From Kribbella capetownensis (GTDB lineage Bacteria; Actinomycetota; Actinomycetes; Propionibacteriales; Kribbellaceae): a DNA stretch of 64,000 nt. Positions 25,893 through 35,284 of the stretch are shown in pieces (the first letter of the stretch is position 1; every line of letters starts with the position of its first letter). The notes below the pieces were generated by a model. It was not told the origin of the DNA. It saw only the letters and a program-made list of their open reading frames with translations, and did not search any database. A program made the position numbers and the translations under genes. The stretch lies in the NCBI RefSeq assembly GCF_004331485.1, contig NZ_SJKD01000005.1:434001-498000 (forward strand). The letters are read 5' to 3'.

Positions 25893-25908
25893 CTATTGTC
25901 TACAATAG
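25893..25908. promoter_or_regulatory. GntR-type operator palindrome CTATTGTCTACAATAG
   Basis: Perfect 7-bp arms CTATTGT and ACAATAG flank a CT centre. The core TTGTnTACAA matches the general operator shape of FadR-subfamily GntR proteins. It lies in the 90-bp divergent region between the module C operon and the GntR gene at 25947, in position to repress both. The surrounding AT-richness also marks the likely promoters. Confidence 0.7.
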
Positions 25909-25946
25909 ATAGTCGACGCTGACAAGATCGCAGGTGAGAATGAGTC

Positions 25947-26633
25947 ATGACAGAGCAGCGGTTGCGGTCTCCGAGTTTGGTTCAGCTCGCGGCCGATGCG
26001 ATCCGGCGGATGATTCTGGCCGGTGAGTTGGCCGAGGGTGAGCGGCTGATCGAGGAACGGCTGACTGAGCAGTTGGGCATCAGCCGCCCTCCCCTGCGCG
26101 AGGCGTTGCGCGTGCTCGAGCAGGAAGGCCTGATCGTCACCCGTCCGCGCCGCGGGTCGACGGTGGCGACCCTGACGGATCAGGACGTGTTCGAGATCCT
26201 GACGCTGCGCACTGCACTGGAGCGACTCGCCATCGAGCTGGGCGTGCCGGTGCGGTTCCCCGACCGGCTCAAGGACGCGCAGGAGGCGCTGGCCGAGATG
26301 GAGCGCTGCGCGGACGCCGAGGACCGCGGCAACCTGGTCCAGGCCGGCTACCGCTTCCACGCCTCGCTGATCGCTCTCGCCGGACACCGGCGGCTCGAGG
26401 AGGCGTACGCGTCAGTGCAGCAGCAACTGCTCCTCTGCATGGCGCGCAACCTCTACGCTCGCGAGCACTTCTACGAGGACCTTCACGAGCACGTGGGCCG
26501 GCACCGGACCTTGCTCGAGCTCGTCGAAGCCGGCGACCCCGCCGCCGTACTGGCCGAGTTGGCCGTGCACGGCGAGCGGTCGTTCAGCGATCTTCAGAGC
26601 AACGCAGGCAGCCGCTCCGCGAGGGACTTGTAG
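25947..26633 (+). CDS. GntR-family regulator with FCD domain (module C)
   Basis: A 228-residue regulator with an N-terminal winged helix (LAADAIRRMILAGELAEG, then LGISRPPLREALRVL) and an FCD ligand domain with histidines in YRFHASLIALAGH and the C-terminal LHEHVGRH/VHGERSF. It is divergent from the eight-gene operon and very likely its repressor, through the palindrome 34-54 bp upstream. Its last 40 bp overlap, tail to tail, the 3' end of the aminotransferase gene. Confidence 0.9.
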   Translation: MTEQRLRSPSLVQLAADAIRRMILAGELAEGERLIEERLTEQLGISRPPLREALRVLEQEGLIVTRPRRGSTVATLTDQDVFEILTLRTALERLAIELGVPVRFPDRLKDAQEALAEMERCADAEDRGNLVQAGYRFHASLIALAGHRRLEEAYASVQQQLLLCMARNLYAREHFYEDLHEHVGRHRTLLELVEAGDPAAVLAELAVHGERSFSDLQSNAGSRSARDL

Positions 26634-27727
26634 TCCTCGAGCGAGTTGTAGGCGTGAGCGGACAGCCGGATGAAGCCGCGGCCGTCGAAGCCGGTCATCG
26701 TGATCTCGGCCTTCAGCTCACGGGACACCCGGACCTTGAATGCCTCCGCGGCGGTCAGGTCGACGGATGACGGCAGTTCGACCAGCCGCATCGTCGCCGC
26801 GGGACGCGTGACCTCGGCGACGCCGGTCGCGAGGGCCTTCGCGATGATGCGGGCGCCCTCGTCGATCAGGTTGCTCAGCTGCGTGCGTCGTACCGGCCAG
26901 TCGAGTTCGTCCAGCACCCGCAGTGACTCGGGCGCCGCGATCCATGGGACGTAGTCGTACGTGCCCTGCATGTCGAAGCGCTCCGGCAGCCGCTCGTCGT
27001 ACTCCGACCAGGACACGATCAGCGGCAGTGTCTCCGTCCGCCACTTCTCGGCGACCACGAGGCCCGCGGTCGCGCGCGGCGAGGCCGGCCACTTGTGGAA
27101 GTTGCCGGTCCAGAAGTCGGCGCCGTCGGCGGCCGGCGCGTCGATGAGGGCCGGCGCGTGCGCGCCGTCGACCACGATCGCCACGTCGTGCTCGCGGCAG
27201 AGCGCGACCAGGTCCCCGATCGGGAACACCATCGCAGTCGCCGAGCTGATCTGGTCCACGATGAGCACGGACGCCTGGTCCAGCCTCGGAGCGATCAGCG
27301 ACACCACCGTCTCGTCGTCAGCCTCGAGCGGTACGTCGACCACCACCACCTTGGCCCCTTTGGCCTTCGCGAACCGCTCGGCGGCGTACCGGACCGCGCC
27401 GTACGCGTGGTTGGTCAGCACGATCCGGCTGCCGGATGGGATCGGCAGAGTCGCGAGCGCGACGGTCACCCCGGCGCTGGCGTTCGGGACCAGGGCGAAG
27501 CCGGCCGGGTCGGTCCGCAGGTACGACGCCAACTCGAGACGGCTCGTGGTCAGTTGGTCCGCCACCGAGCGGAACCACGCCATCGGGTTGGCCTCGGTCT
27601 CGGTCCGCAGGGCGGCCATCAGTTCCTGGGTACGTCGCGGCACGGCGCCGTACGAACCGTGGTTCAGGTGCAGTACGCCGGGGTCGAGGGTCCACAGGTC
27701 GGGGCGGGGGCTGAGTAGCGTCACCAC
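26594..27727 (-). CDS. Class V aminotransferase (isopenicillin-N epimerase/CefD-like)
   Basis: A 377-residue fold-type I PLP enzyme. Markers are the VLHLNHGSYGAVP opening, the PLP-ring Asp in IVVDGAHAPAL, and the Schiff-base Lys in GNFHKWPASP. CefD-like proteins include epimerases, cysteine desulfurase relatives and ergothioneine lyases; the activity here cannot be assigned. The start is uncertain between tandem GTG codons at 27727 and 27724, with no good ribosome site; it may be leaderless, as only 23 bp separate it from the divergent GDPD gene. Confidence 0.85.
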   Translation of the reverse strand: MVTLLSPRPDLWTLDPGVLHLNHGSYGAVPRRTQELMAALRTETEANPMAWFRSVADQLTTSRLELASYLRTDPAGFALVPNASAGVTVALATLPIPSGSRIVLTNHAYGAVRYAAERFAKAKGAKVVVVDVPLEADDETVVSLIAPRLDQASVLIVDQISSATAMVFPIGDLVALCREHDVAIVVDGAHAPALIDAPAADGADFWTGNFHKWPASPRATAGLVVAEKWRTETLPLIVSWSEYDERLPERFDMQGTYDYVPWIAAPESLRVLDELDWPVRRTQLSNLIDEGARIIAKALATGVAEVTRPAATMRLVELPSSVDLTAAEAFKVRVSRELKAEITMTGFDGRGFIRLSAHAYNSLEDYKSLAERLPALL

Positions 27728-27750
27728 GCAAACGGTACATACTTCCTGTC

Positions 27751-28515
27751 GTGTACCCCTACCTCGACCACGACGGGCCGATCGCAATGGCCCACCGTGG
27801 CGGCGCAAGGCACCCGGACAACATCGGCTACGAGAACTCGCTGCGCGCCTTCGAGCACGCGGTGGGACTGGGCTACCGGTACTTGGAGACCGACCTGCAC
27901 GCCACCAGCGACGGGGTGGTGATCGCGTTCCACGACAGCAAGCTCGACCGGGTCACCGACCGGACCGGCGTGGTCGCGGAGCTGCCCTGGTCGGAGGTGA
28001 GCAAGGCCAGGATCAACGGTCACGAGCCGATCCCCCGGCTGGACGAACTGCTCGAACACCTTCCGGAGATCCGGTTCAACCTCGACATCAAGGCCGAGAA
28101 CGGGCTGCACCCGGCCGCCGAGGTACTGCGCTCGGCGAACGCGATCGACCGGGTCTGCGTCTCGTCGTTCTCGCAGTACCGGGTCCGCCGGATCCGGCGG
28201 GAGCTCGGGCCACGGTTGTGCACGGGGTACGGCGACTGGGAGACCGCGCTGATCCGCTTCCTGCCGATCCCACTGAAGTCACGCGGCGCCTGTCTGCAGA
28301 TCCCGCAGCAGTACGGTCCGCTTCGCGTCCTCACTCCCGGCCTGATCCGGCGAGCCCATGCCCTGGGCAAGCAGGTGCACGTCTGGACGGTCGACGATCC
28401 GGCCGACATGCGGCGCCTGCTCGACGCCGGGATCGACGGCATCATCACCGACCGCACCGACGTCCTCCGGGACGTGCTGATCGAGCGCGGACAGTGGCAG
28501 CAAATCGGCCACTGA
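27751..28515 (+). CDS. Glycerophosphodiester phosphodiesterase
   Basis: A 254-residue GDPD TIM barrel. It contains AHRGG near the start, the metal and catalytic block ETDLHATSDGVVIAFHD, the Glu-containing FNLDIKAE, and the C-terminal VHVWTVDDPADM and GIITDR signatures. It hydrolyses glycerophosphodiesters to glycerol-3-phosphate and an alcohol. No signal peptide is seen, so it should be cytosolic. It starts with GTG and shares a 23-bp divergent gap with the aminotransferase gene, which suggests leaderless or overlapping promoters. Confidence 0.93.
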   Translation: MYPYLDHDGPIAMAHRGGARHPDNIGYENSLRAFEHAVGLGYRYLETDLHATSDGVVIAFHDSKLDRVTDRTGVVAELPWSEVSKARINGHEPIPRLDELLEHLPEIRFNLDIKAENGLHPAAEVLRSANAIDRVCVSSFSQYRVRRIRRELGPRLCTGYGDWETALIRFLPIPLKSRGACLQIPQQYGPLRVLTPGLIRRAHALGKQVHVWTVDDPADMRRLLDAGIDGIITDRTDVLRDVLIERGQWQQIGH

Positions 28516-28569
28516 AGTGTTATCCGCGGGTACGCCGCTTCATCCCCCGAACCTGCGACACTCCTGCGC

Positions 28570-29940
28570 ATGGGACTTCTCTCCGCCCCGGCGGCGGTCG
28601 ACAAGCGGGAGTACTGGGGGTTCAGCCTCTACGACTGGGCCAACTCCGGCTATGTCACCACCGTCGGCACGGTGCTGTTCGCGCCGTACCTGACCTCTGT
28701 CGCCGAGACCGCCGCCTGCGGGTACGTCGGGACCACGGACAAGCCGTGCCACACCAACCTCGACGTGCTGGGGCTGGGCCTGTCCCCCGGTTCGCTGGCC
28801 TTCTACGTGGTCACGGTCGCGACGCTGGTGTCGGCGCTGTTCCTGCCCGTGGTCGGCGCGATCGCGGACCGGATGGCCCGGAAGAAACTGCTGATGTGCG
28901 GGTTCGCCTGGACCGGCGCGCTTGCGGCCTGCTGCATGGTGTTCGTCGGCGGCGGTCGCTGGGAGCTCGGGGCGCTCCTGCTGCTGATCGGCAACCTGTG
29001 CCTGGGGTCCTCCCTGGTCGTGTACGACTCGATCCTGATCGACATCGCCGGGCCGGACGAGCGGGACGATGTCTCGTCGCGCGCATGGGCGTTCGGCTAC
29101 CTCGGCGGCTTCATCCTGCTCGCGATCAACCTCGCCGTCGTCACCGCCCATGACGCGCTGGGCCTGAGCCAAGGGACGGCGGTCCGGCTCAGTCTGCTCA
29201 GCGCCGGCCTGTGGTGGGGCGCGTTCACGTTCATCCCGTTCACCAAACTGCGGAACCGGCCACCGGTTCTGGTCGAGCCCGTGCGCGGCAACATCGTCCG
29301 TCAGAGTTTCGGTCAGCTGTCGGCGACGCTCAAGCACATGCGCACCTACCCGGTGACGTTGCTGTTCCTGATCGCGTACCTGTTCTTCAACGACGGGATC
29401 CAGACGGTCATCTCGGTGTCGTCGACGTACGGCGAGAAGCAGCTCGGGTTCGAGACCCAGGTGCTGATCGCAACGATCCTGCTGGTGCAGTTCGTCGCGT
29501 TCTTCGGGGCGCTCGCATTCGGGCGGTTCGCCCGCCGGTTCGGGACCAAGCTCACGATCATGGGCGGGCTGGTGGTCTGGATGCTGATCGTGATCGCCGG
29601 CTTCCTGCTCCCGGCCGAGCAGATCGCGCCGTTCCTGGCGATGGGCGTCGCGATCGGCATCGTCCTCGGCGGGACCCAGGCGCTGTCCCGGTCCGCGTTC
29701 AGCCAGCTGATCCCGAAGGGCCGCGAGGCGGAGTACTTCTCGCTCTACCAGGCCGGCGAGCGCGGTACGTCGTGGTTGGGCACCCTGGTCTTCGGCCTGG
29801 TCCATCAGATCACCGGCTCCTACCGGCCCGCGATCGTTGCCCTCGGCCTCTTCTTTCTCATCGGCCTGGCCCTGCTCTCCCGCGTCGACATGCGCCGCGG
29901 CATCACCGAAGCGGGCAACACTCAGCCCACGCTGGTCTGA
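28570..29940 (+). CDS. UMF1 (Atg22-like) MFS transporter
   Basis: A 456-residue polytopic protein with about 12 membrane segments. The N-terminal REYWGFSLYDWANSGY block is characteristic of the UMF1/Atg22 branch of the MFS, as are the periplasmic Cys residues between the first two helices and the C-terminal QALSRSAFSQLIPKG block. Substrates of bacterial members are not well defined; the vacuolar Atg22 exports amino acids. It follows the GDPD gene by 54 bp. Its last 19 bp overlap the convergent TetR gene. Confidence 0.9.
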   Translation: MGLLSAPAAVDKREYWGFSLYDWANSGYVTTVGTVLFAPYLTSVAETAACGYVGTTDKPCHTNLDVLGLGLSPGSLAFYVVTVATLVSALFLPVVGAIADRMARKKLLMCGFAWTGALAACCMVFVGGGRWELGALLLLIGNLCLGSSLVVYDSILIDIAGPDERDDVSSRAWAFGYLGGFILLAINLAVVTAHDALGLSQGTAVRLSLLSAGLWWGAFTFIPFTKLRNRPPVLVEPVRGNIVRQSFGQLSATLKHMRTYPVTLLFLIAYLFFNDGIQTVISVSSTYGEKQLGFETQVLIATILLVQFVAFFGALAFGRFARRFGTKLTIMGGLVVWMLIVIAGFLLPAEQIAPFLAMGVAIGIVLGGTQALSRSAFSQLIPKGREAEYFSLYQAGERGTSWLGTLVFGLVHQITGSYRPAIVALGLFFLIGLALLSRVDMRRGITEAGNTQPTLV

Positions 29941-30512
29941 GGTACGACGGACCCGACCAGCCGCTGCACCGCCTCGGGACTCGGCGGTGTGCCGGTCCGG
30001 TCGGCGAACAGCATGTGCGCGGATCCGATCAGGGTCAGGGCCAGTGTGTCGACATCGGCACCGGCATCGAGTCGTCCGTGATCGCGCTCGGCTGTCAGGT
30101 AGCCGGCGATCGCGGCGACAGCCTCGGTGAGGATCGGTACCCCGGTGGGGCTCGATGACCGCAGCCTGGCGCGCAGTCCGTCCCGGGAGATGGTCAACCC
30201 GACGATCGCGACGGCGACCGAGCTGAACAAGTCGGTCAGGAAGCCGGTGAGGTTGTCGACGATCGCCCCGCGACCGACGCATCCCAGCAGCAGATCGCCC
30301 TGGCGGGCGAGCCGACGGATCCGGTCCTGCACGAGCTCGGTCAGGAACGCGTCGAAGTCCGTGAAGTGCCGATGCAGCACGCCCTTCGCGCAGCCGGCCT
30401 CGGTGGTGACGGCCCGGCTCGTCAACGCGTCCGGCCCGTCGCGGAGCAGCACGCGTTCGGCGGCGTCGAACAACTGCTCCCGTACGTCGCGCATGGCCAC
30501 ACCCGTCGGCAT
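29922..30512 (-). CDS. TetR-family regulator
   Basis: A 196-residue TetR protein. The HTH is LTSRAVTTEAGCAKGVLHRHF (residues about 25-45, slightly modified), followed by a helical ligand domain. ATG 30512 has GGAAGGGG just upstream. It is divergent from the methyltransferase gene across 50 bp that hold two tandem palindromes, its likely operators. A role in sensing a small molecule that the methyltransferase modifies is a reasonable inference. Confidence 0.9.
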   Translation of the reverse strand: MPTGVAMRDVREQLFDAAERVLLRDGPDALTSRAVTTEAGCAKGVLHRHFTDFDAFLTELVQDRIRRLARQGDLLLGCVGRGAIVDNLTGFLTDLFSSVAVAIVGLTISRDGLRARLRSSSPTGVPILTEAVAAIAGYLTAERDHGRLDAGADVDTLALTLIGSAHMLFADRTGTPPSPEAVQRLVGSVVPQTSVG

Positions 30513-30534
30513 GACACCCCTTCCGTTGACGCGA

Positions 30535-30570
30535 GTGGGCAGGCGCCCATTATGGTGGGCACATGCCCAC
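30535..30570. promoter_or_regulatory. Tandem TetR operator palindromes 20 bp apart
   Basis: GTGGGCAGGCGCCCAT (30535-30550) and GTGGGCACATGCCCAC (30555-30570) repeat the same palindrome 20 bp apart, about two helical turns, so two dimers could bind one face. The second has perfect 7-bp arms and covers the methyltransferase start codon at 30563. Binding should block that gene and the divergent TetR gene together. Confidence 0.75.
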
Positions 30571-31357
30571 TCTATCTCCAGAACCTCATCAGCAGCGCCA
30601 GATGGCGGAGTCGTTCGGCGTCGACGCCGAGCGCTATGACCGGGTCCGGCCGCGGTATCCCGACGCGTTGATCCGGACGCTCGTCGAGGCCAGTCCGGGC
30701 AACCGCGTCCTGGACGTCGGCTGCGGGACCGGCATCGTCAGCCGGCAACTGCAGGCGGCCGGGTGCGAGGTGCTCGGCGTGGATGTGGACGAGCGGATGG
30801 CGGAGTTCGCCCGCCGAACCGGAGTTGAGGTCGAGGTGTCGCCGTTCGAGTCCTGGGATCCGCACGGCCGGACGTTCGACGCTGTCGTCGCCGGCATGAC
30901 CTGGCACTGGATCGACCCGGTCGCCGGTGCGGCCAAGGCCGCCGAAGTGCTCGCGCCGGGCGGCCGGCTGGCCGTGTTCTGGAATGTCTTCCAGCCCCCG
31001 TCCGACCTGGCTGAGGCGTTCGCCGCCGTCTATCGCGAGGTCCTCCCCGACCGGCCGATGTACCACCGCGTCCCGGCGTCCCCGCTGGAGGCGTACCTTG
31101 CTTTCCTCGGCAAGGCCGCGGACGGGATGCGCGAGTCCGGCGCGTTCGACGAGCCGGAGCGGTGGCAGTTCCCCTGGAGCCGCCCGTACAGCCGGGACGA
31201 GTGGATCGAGCAGATGCGCACCGGCGGCGACGCCAGTCATTTCGATCCCAGCAAGTTCGACGAGCTACTGACCGGGATCGGCGCTGCGGTCGACGCGGCC
31301 GGTGGCAGCTTCCAGATGGACTTCACCGCGCTGACACTGACCGCGACCCGCAGGTGA
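30563..31357 (+). CDS. SAM-dependent class I methyltransferase
   Basis: A 264-residue methyltransferase with motif I VLDVGCGTGIVSRQL (about residues 51-65), an acidic motif II end (VLGVDVDERM) and a GMTWHWIDP motif typical of the UbiE/Methyltransf_11 group. ATG 30563 lies inside the second TetR operator; ATG 30602 is a possible later start and would leave the operator in the leader. The strong hairpin at 31366-31401 ends the transcript. The substrate is unknown. Confidence 0.88.
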   Translation: MPTLSPEPHQQRQMAESFGVDAERYDRVRPRYPDALIRTLVEASPGNRVLDVGCGTGIVSRQLQAAGCEVLGVDVDERMAEFARRTGVEVEVSPFESWDPHGRTFDAVVAGMTWHWIDPVAGAAKAAEVLAPGGRLAVFWNVFQPPSDLAEAFAAVYREVLPDRPMYHRVPASPLEAYLAFLGKAADGMRESGAFDEPERWQFPWSRPYSRDEWIEQMRTGGDASHFDPSKFDELLTGIGAAVDAAGGSFQMDFTALTLTATRR

Positions 31358-31365
31358 CATGAGAA

Positions 31366-31401
31366 ACGGGCCCTGACCGCGTCGTTGCGGTGAGGGCCCG
31401 T
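31366..31401. terminator. Bidirectional terminator hairpin
   Basis: Arms of 15 nt (31366-31380 and 31387-31401) pair with a single G-G mismatch around the loop GTCGTT. The stem carries ACGGGCCC at its base. It sits between the convergent methyltransferase and rbpA genes, 8-10 bp from each stop codon, so it can end both transcripts. There is no long T tract, as is common in actinobacteria. Confidence 0.85.
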
Positions 31402-31411
31402 CGGGTCTTGC

Positions 31412-31783
31412 TCAGGCGGTGCGCTTGGTCCGGTGCAGGTGCGCGGGGCCGATCTCGCCCTTGCGGAGCAGATCGACCCGCTCGGCGAGGAGCTCCTCCA
31501 GCTCGGAGATGCTGCGACGCTCGCGCAGCATGTCCCAGTGCGTACGGGCCGGCTTCTCCTGCTTCGGCTCCGGCTTCTCACCGGTCGAACGGGCAGCCTC
31601 GCTGCCGCAGTGCGGGCACTCCCAGATCGCGGGCACCTCGGCGTCGTGCGCCATGGTGACCTCGACCACGTGGCCGCGGGGGCAGTCGTACGTAATCATC
31701 TGGCGAGGAGCGAACTCAACACCACGGTCATCCTCGAAGCTGACCCCACCCAGCCCCGAACCACGCAGTACGCGATTAGACAT
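31412..31783 (-). CDS. rbpA: RNA polymerase-binding protein RbpA
   Basis: A 123-residue protein matching actinobacterial RbpA over its full length. It has the N-terminal NRVLRGSGLGGVSFE, a central beta core with Cys pairs (YDCPRGH, ECPHCGSE), and the C-terminal sigma-interacting region (THWDMLRERRSISELEELL). RbpA binds the principal sigma factor and stabilises open complexes. GGAGG precedes the ATG by about 6 nt. A SigR-like promoter lies upstream, as reported for Streptomyces rbpA. This gene is the best taxonomic marker for Actinobacteria in the window. Confidence 0.97.
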   Translation of the reverse strand: MSNRVLRGSGLGGVSFEDDRGVEFAPRQMITYDCPRGHVVEVTMAHDAEVPAIWECPHCGSEAARSTGEKPEPKQEKPARTHWDMLRERRSISELEELLAERVDLLRKGEIGPAHLHRTKRTA

Positions 31784-31811
31784 GTCAAACCTCCGAGATC
31801 GTCATCCGTGC

Positions 31812-31839
31812 CAACGGTCGGCCGGCCCGGATCATTCCC
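31812..31839 (-). promoter_or_regulatory. SigR (ECF)-type promoter of rbpA
   Basis: Reading on the minus strand, GGGAAT (31839-31834) is followed 18 nt later by GTTG (31815-31812). This matches the SigR consensus GGGAAT-N18-GTTG described in Streptomyces, where rbpA is a known thiol-stress target. It lies 29 bp upstream of the rbpA start codon. This links RbpA levels to disulfide stress in this organism. Confidence 0.7.
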
Positions 31840-32018
31840 ATTTTGGCATGCCCGAGCCATCTGTACGCACCTGACAGCGCCGTCGTGACGCCCTGTCATC
31901 GAGCGTTCACACATCACGGTGTGTCGCGGACCGTCCGTCGTACGACGCGCGAACTTCACAGCCAGTTGCCAGGAATCAGGGATCAGTTCCTCAGCAAGTG
32001 TCCTTAGCGTCTGCATCC

Positions 32019-33351
32019 ATGGTGCTACCCCGCCACAAGCTCCGTGGCCTCAGCCTGCTCAACGTCTCCCTGGTGGCCGTCGTCCTGGCGATCGCGATCA
32101 CGGCCTACCTCTTGTTCTTCCGCAAGGACACGCCGGCCGCCAGCGCGACCCGCCCGACCTTCGCCGTCGCCCGGGGCGAGGTGACCGCCAGCGTCAGCTC
32201 CAGCGGCACCCTGCAGAGCTCCCAGACCGCGTCGCCGCAGTTCGAGACGTCGGGCACGGTCACCCAGATCCTGGTCAAGGTCGGCCAGGTGGTCGCCAAG
32301 GGCGCCGCGATCGCGAAGGTCGACCCGTCGGCCGCCGAGCGTCAGCTCCGGATCGCCGACCAGAACCAGATCGCCGCCGCCAACTCCGTCACCGCGGCCA
32401 GCGAGTCGCTGGACGACGCACAGGACGCGGCCGAGGCCGCCGAAGAGGCGTCAGCCTCCCCCAGCCCGACTCCGACCAACGGACAGCAGGCACAGAGTCA
32501 GAACCAGAACCAAGGCCAGAGCCCCGAGGTGGCGGTCAGCAACGCGGAGGCGAGCCTGGCCCGGGCGAAGGCGGACAAGGAGCAGGCCGACCAGGACGTG
32601 GAAGGTGCGCAGGCCGCGGTCGACGCAACCACCCTCAAGGCACCGATCGCCGGCACGATCACCGCGATCAACGGCAGCGTCGGCTCGGTCACCGGCGGCT
32701 CGAGCTCGAGTAGTGGATCAGGCACTGGAGGCTCGACCTCAGGTCAAGGTTCAGGGACCGGCGCCTCGAGTACGACGACAACCTCAGCCTCCGGCTTCGT
32801 CGACATCTCCGACCTCAAGTCGCTCCAGGTGGCGGCGTCCTTCCCGGAAGCGGACGCGATCAAGATCAAGGCCGGCCAGTCGGCCACGGTGACTCTGAAC
32901 GCGGAGCCCGGTACGACGCTCACCGCCACGCTGGCCTCGGTGTCGCCGACCCCGACCACCACCAACGGCGTCGTCGCCTACTCAGCGACGTTCTCGCTGG
33001 CCAAGATTCCCGCGAACGCCCGGATCGGCCAGACCGCCAACGTCACAGTCCAGACCGCGAAGGCGGCCGACGCCCTCTACGTGCCGAGTACGGCGATCGC
33101 CACGAGCGGTACGACATACACGGTGACGATGGCCGACGGCAGCGGGACGCGCGAGGTCGAGGTCGGCGTCCGGGGCGACAGCTTCACCCAGATCACGTCC
33201 GGCCTGAACGAGGGTGACCAGGTCGAGCTGCTTCAGGGCGCGATCAGCGGCGCTGCCAACCAGAACGGCCAAGGCCGGACCGGGCAGCTCCCGGGCGGCG
33301 GGCAGTTCGGCAACGGTCAGCTCCCCCGGGTCGGCGCGGGCGGGGGCAACC

Positions 33352-33362
<11 letters not shown>
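32019..33362 (+). CDS. MacA-like periplasmic adaptor (HlyD/RND family)
   Basis: A 447-residue membrane-anchored adaptor. One N-terminal membrane helix (about residues 12-32) precedes a barrel-sandwich lipoyl half (SGTVTQILVKVGQVVAKG), an Ala/Glu/Gln-rich helical hairpin, the second lipoyl half (TTLKAPIAGTITAINGSVG), a long Gly/Ser/Thr-rich low-complexity insert, then a beta-barrel domain and a Gly/Gln/Asn-rich tail. The start is uncertain; ATG 32019 fits the helix best and GTG 31998 is an alternative. It overlaps the ATPase gene by 11 bp. With the two following genes it forms a MacAB-type efflux system. Confidence 0.87.
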
Positions 33363-34043
<681 letters not shown>

Positions 34044-34047
<4 letters not shown>

Positions 34048-35273
34048 CACCTCGCGACCTCATGGGCGCCGCCCTGCGCGGCCTCAGTGCGAACAAGCTG
34101 CGCTCCCTGCTGACCGTCCTCGGCGTCTCCATCGGAGTCGGGGCGGTCATCGTCCTGGTTGCTGTCGGCAACGGCTCGGGCAAGGCCGTGCAGGCCCGGC
34201 TGGAGGCGATGGGCACCAACCTGCTCACGGTGTCCACGACCGGCGGTGGTGGCGGCTTCGCCCGCGGTCAAGCCGGACCATCGGCCCAGCAATACAGCCT
34301 GACCCTCGCCGACGCCGCTGCACTGGCCGACGATCGCCTCGCACCCGACGTCTCTGCGGTCGCCCCGGTGATGACGAGCTCGGGTACGGCGACCAGCGGC
34401 GACACCAGCTACACCGTCAACCAGGTGATCGGTACGACACCGGAGTACATGCCGGCCACGAACACGCCGGTCGAACTCGGGCAGTCCTTCACCCAGCAGG
34501 ACGTCGACACGTCGCAGCGGGTCATCCTGCTCGGGCAGACGGCCGCGACCGAGTTGTTCACCCGGCCTGCGACCGCAGTCGGCCAGACGATCAAGCTCGG
34601 CGCCGTCGACTTCGTCGTCCGCGGAGTGCTGGCGAGCAAGGACAGCACCGGGTTCTCGGATCCGAACGCGACCGCGATCGTGCCGATCAGCACGCTACGG
34701 GCCACCCAGGCCGGATACGGTCCGCTGAACCAGATCGTCGTACAGGCGGCGGACAAGGACCGGGTCGACACCGCGCAGGCCGAGGTCACCCAGTTGCTGA
34801 CCGCGCGGCACCAGGTGCCGACCGACCAGACCTCGCCGTTCCGGATCGCCAACTCCGCGCAGATCCTGCAGACCAGCCAGGACACCGCCGCGACCTTCAC
34901 CGCGCTGCTCGCGACGGTCGCCGCGATCAGCCTGGTCGTCGGCGGGATCGGGGTCACCAACATCATGCTGGTCACCGTCACCGAGCGGACCCGCGAGATC
35001 GGGATTCGCAAGGCACTCGGCGCGCGGCGGCGGACGATCCTCGGGCAGTTCCTGATCGAGGCGACGCTGCTGAGCCTGATCGGCGGCGCGGTCGGTGTCG
35101 CCGTCGCACTGATCGTCACCCGCTTCCAGCTGGCCGGGGTGCAACCGGTGCTGGTGCCGTCGTCGATCGGGCTCGCCCTGGGCGTGTCCGCGGCCGTCGG
35201 CCTGTTCTTCGGCAGCATGCCCGCGCACCGCGCTGCCGGACTCCGTCCCATCGATGCACTACGTCACGAGTGA
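34044..35273 (+). CDS. MacB-like ABC transporter permease (FtsX domain)
   Basis: A 409-residue permease. The N-terminal helix follows ALRGLSANKLRSLLTVLGVSI's family layout, an extracellular MacB_PCD domain covers about residues 50-260, and three C-terminal helices form the FtsX domain with the conserved TERTREIGIRKALGARRR. Such mechanotransmission transporters export or extract peptides, lipids or antibiotics. Substrate unknown; the next gene encodes an accessory exported protein. Confidence 0.93.
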
Positions 35274-35284
35274 GAGGCTCCCCG

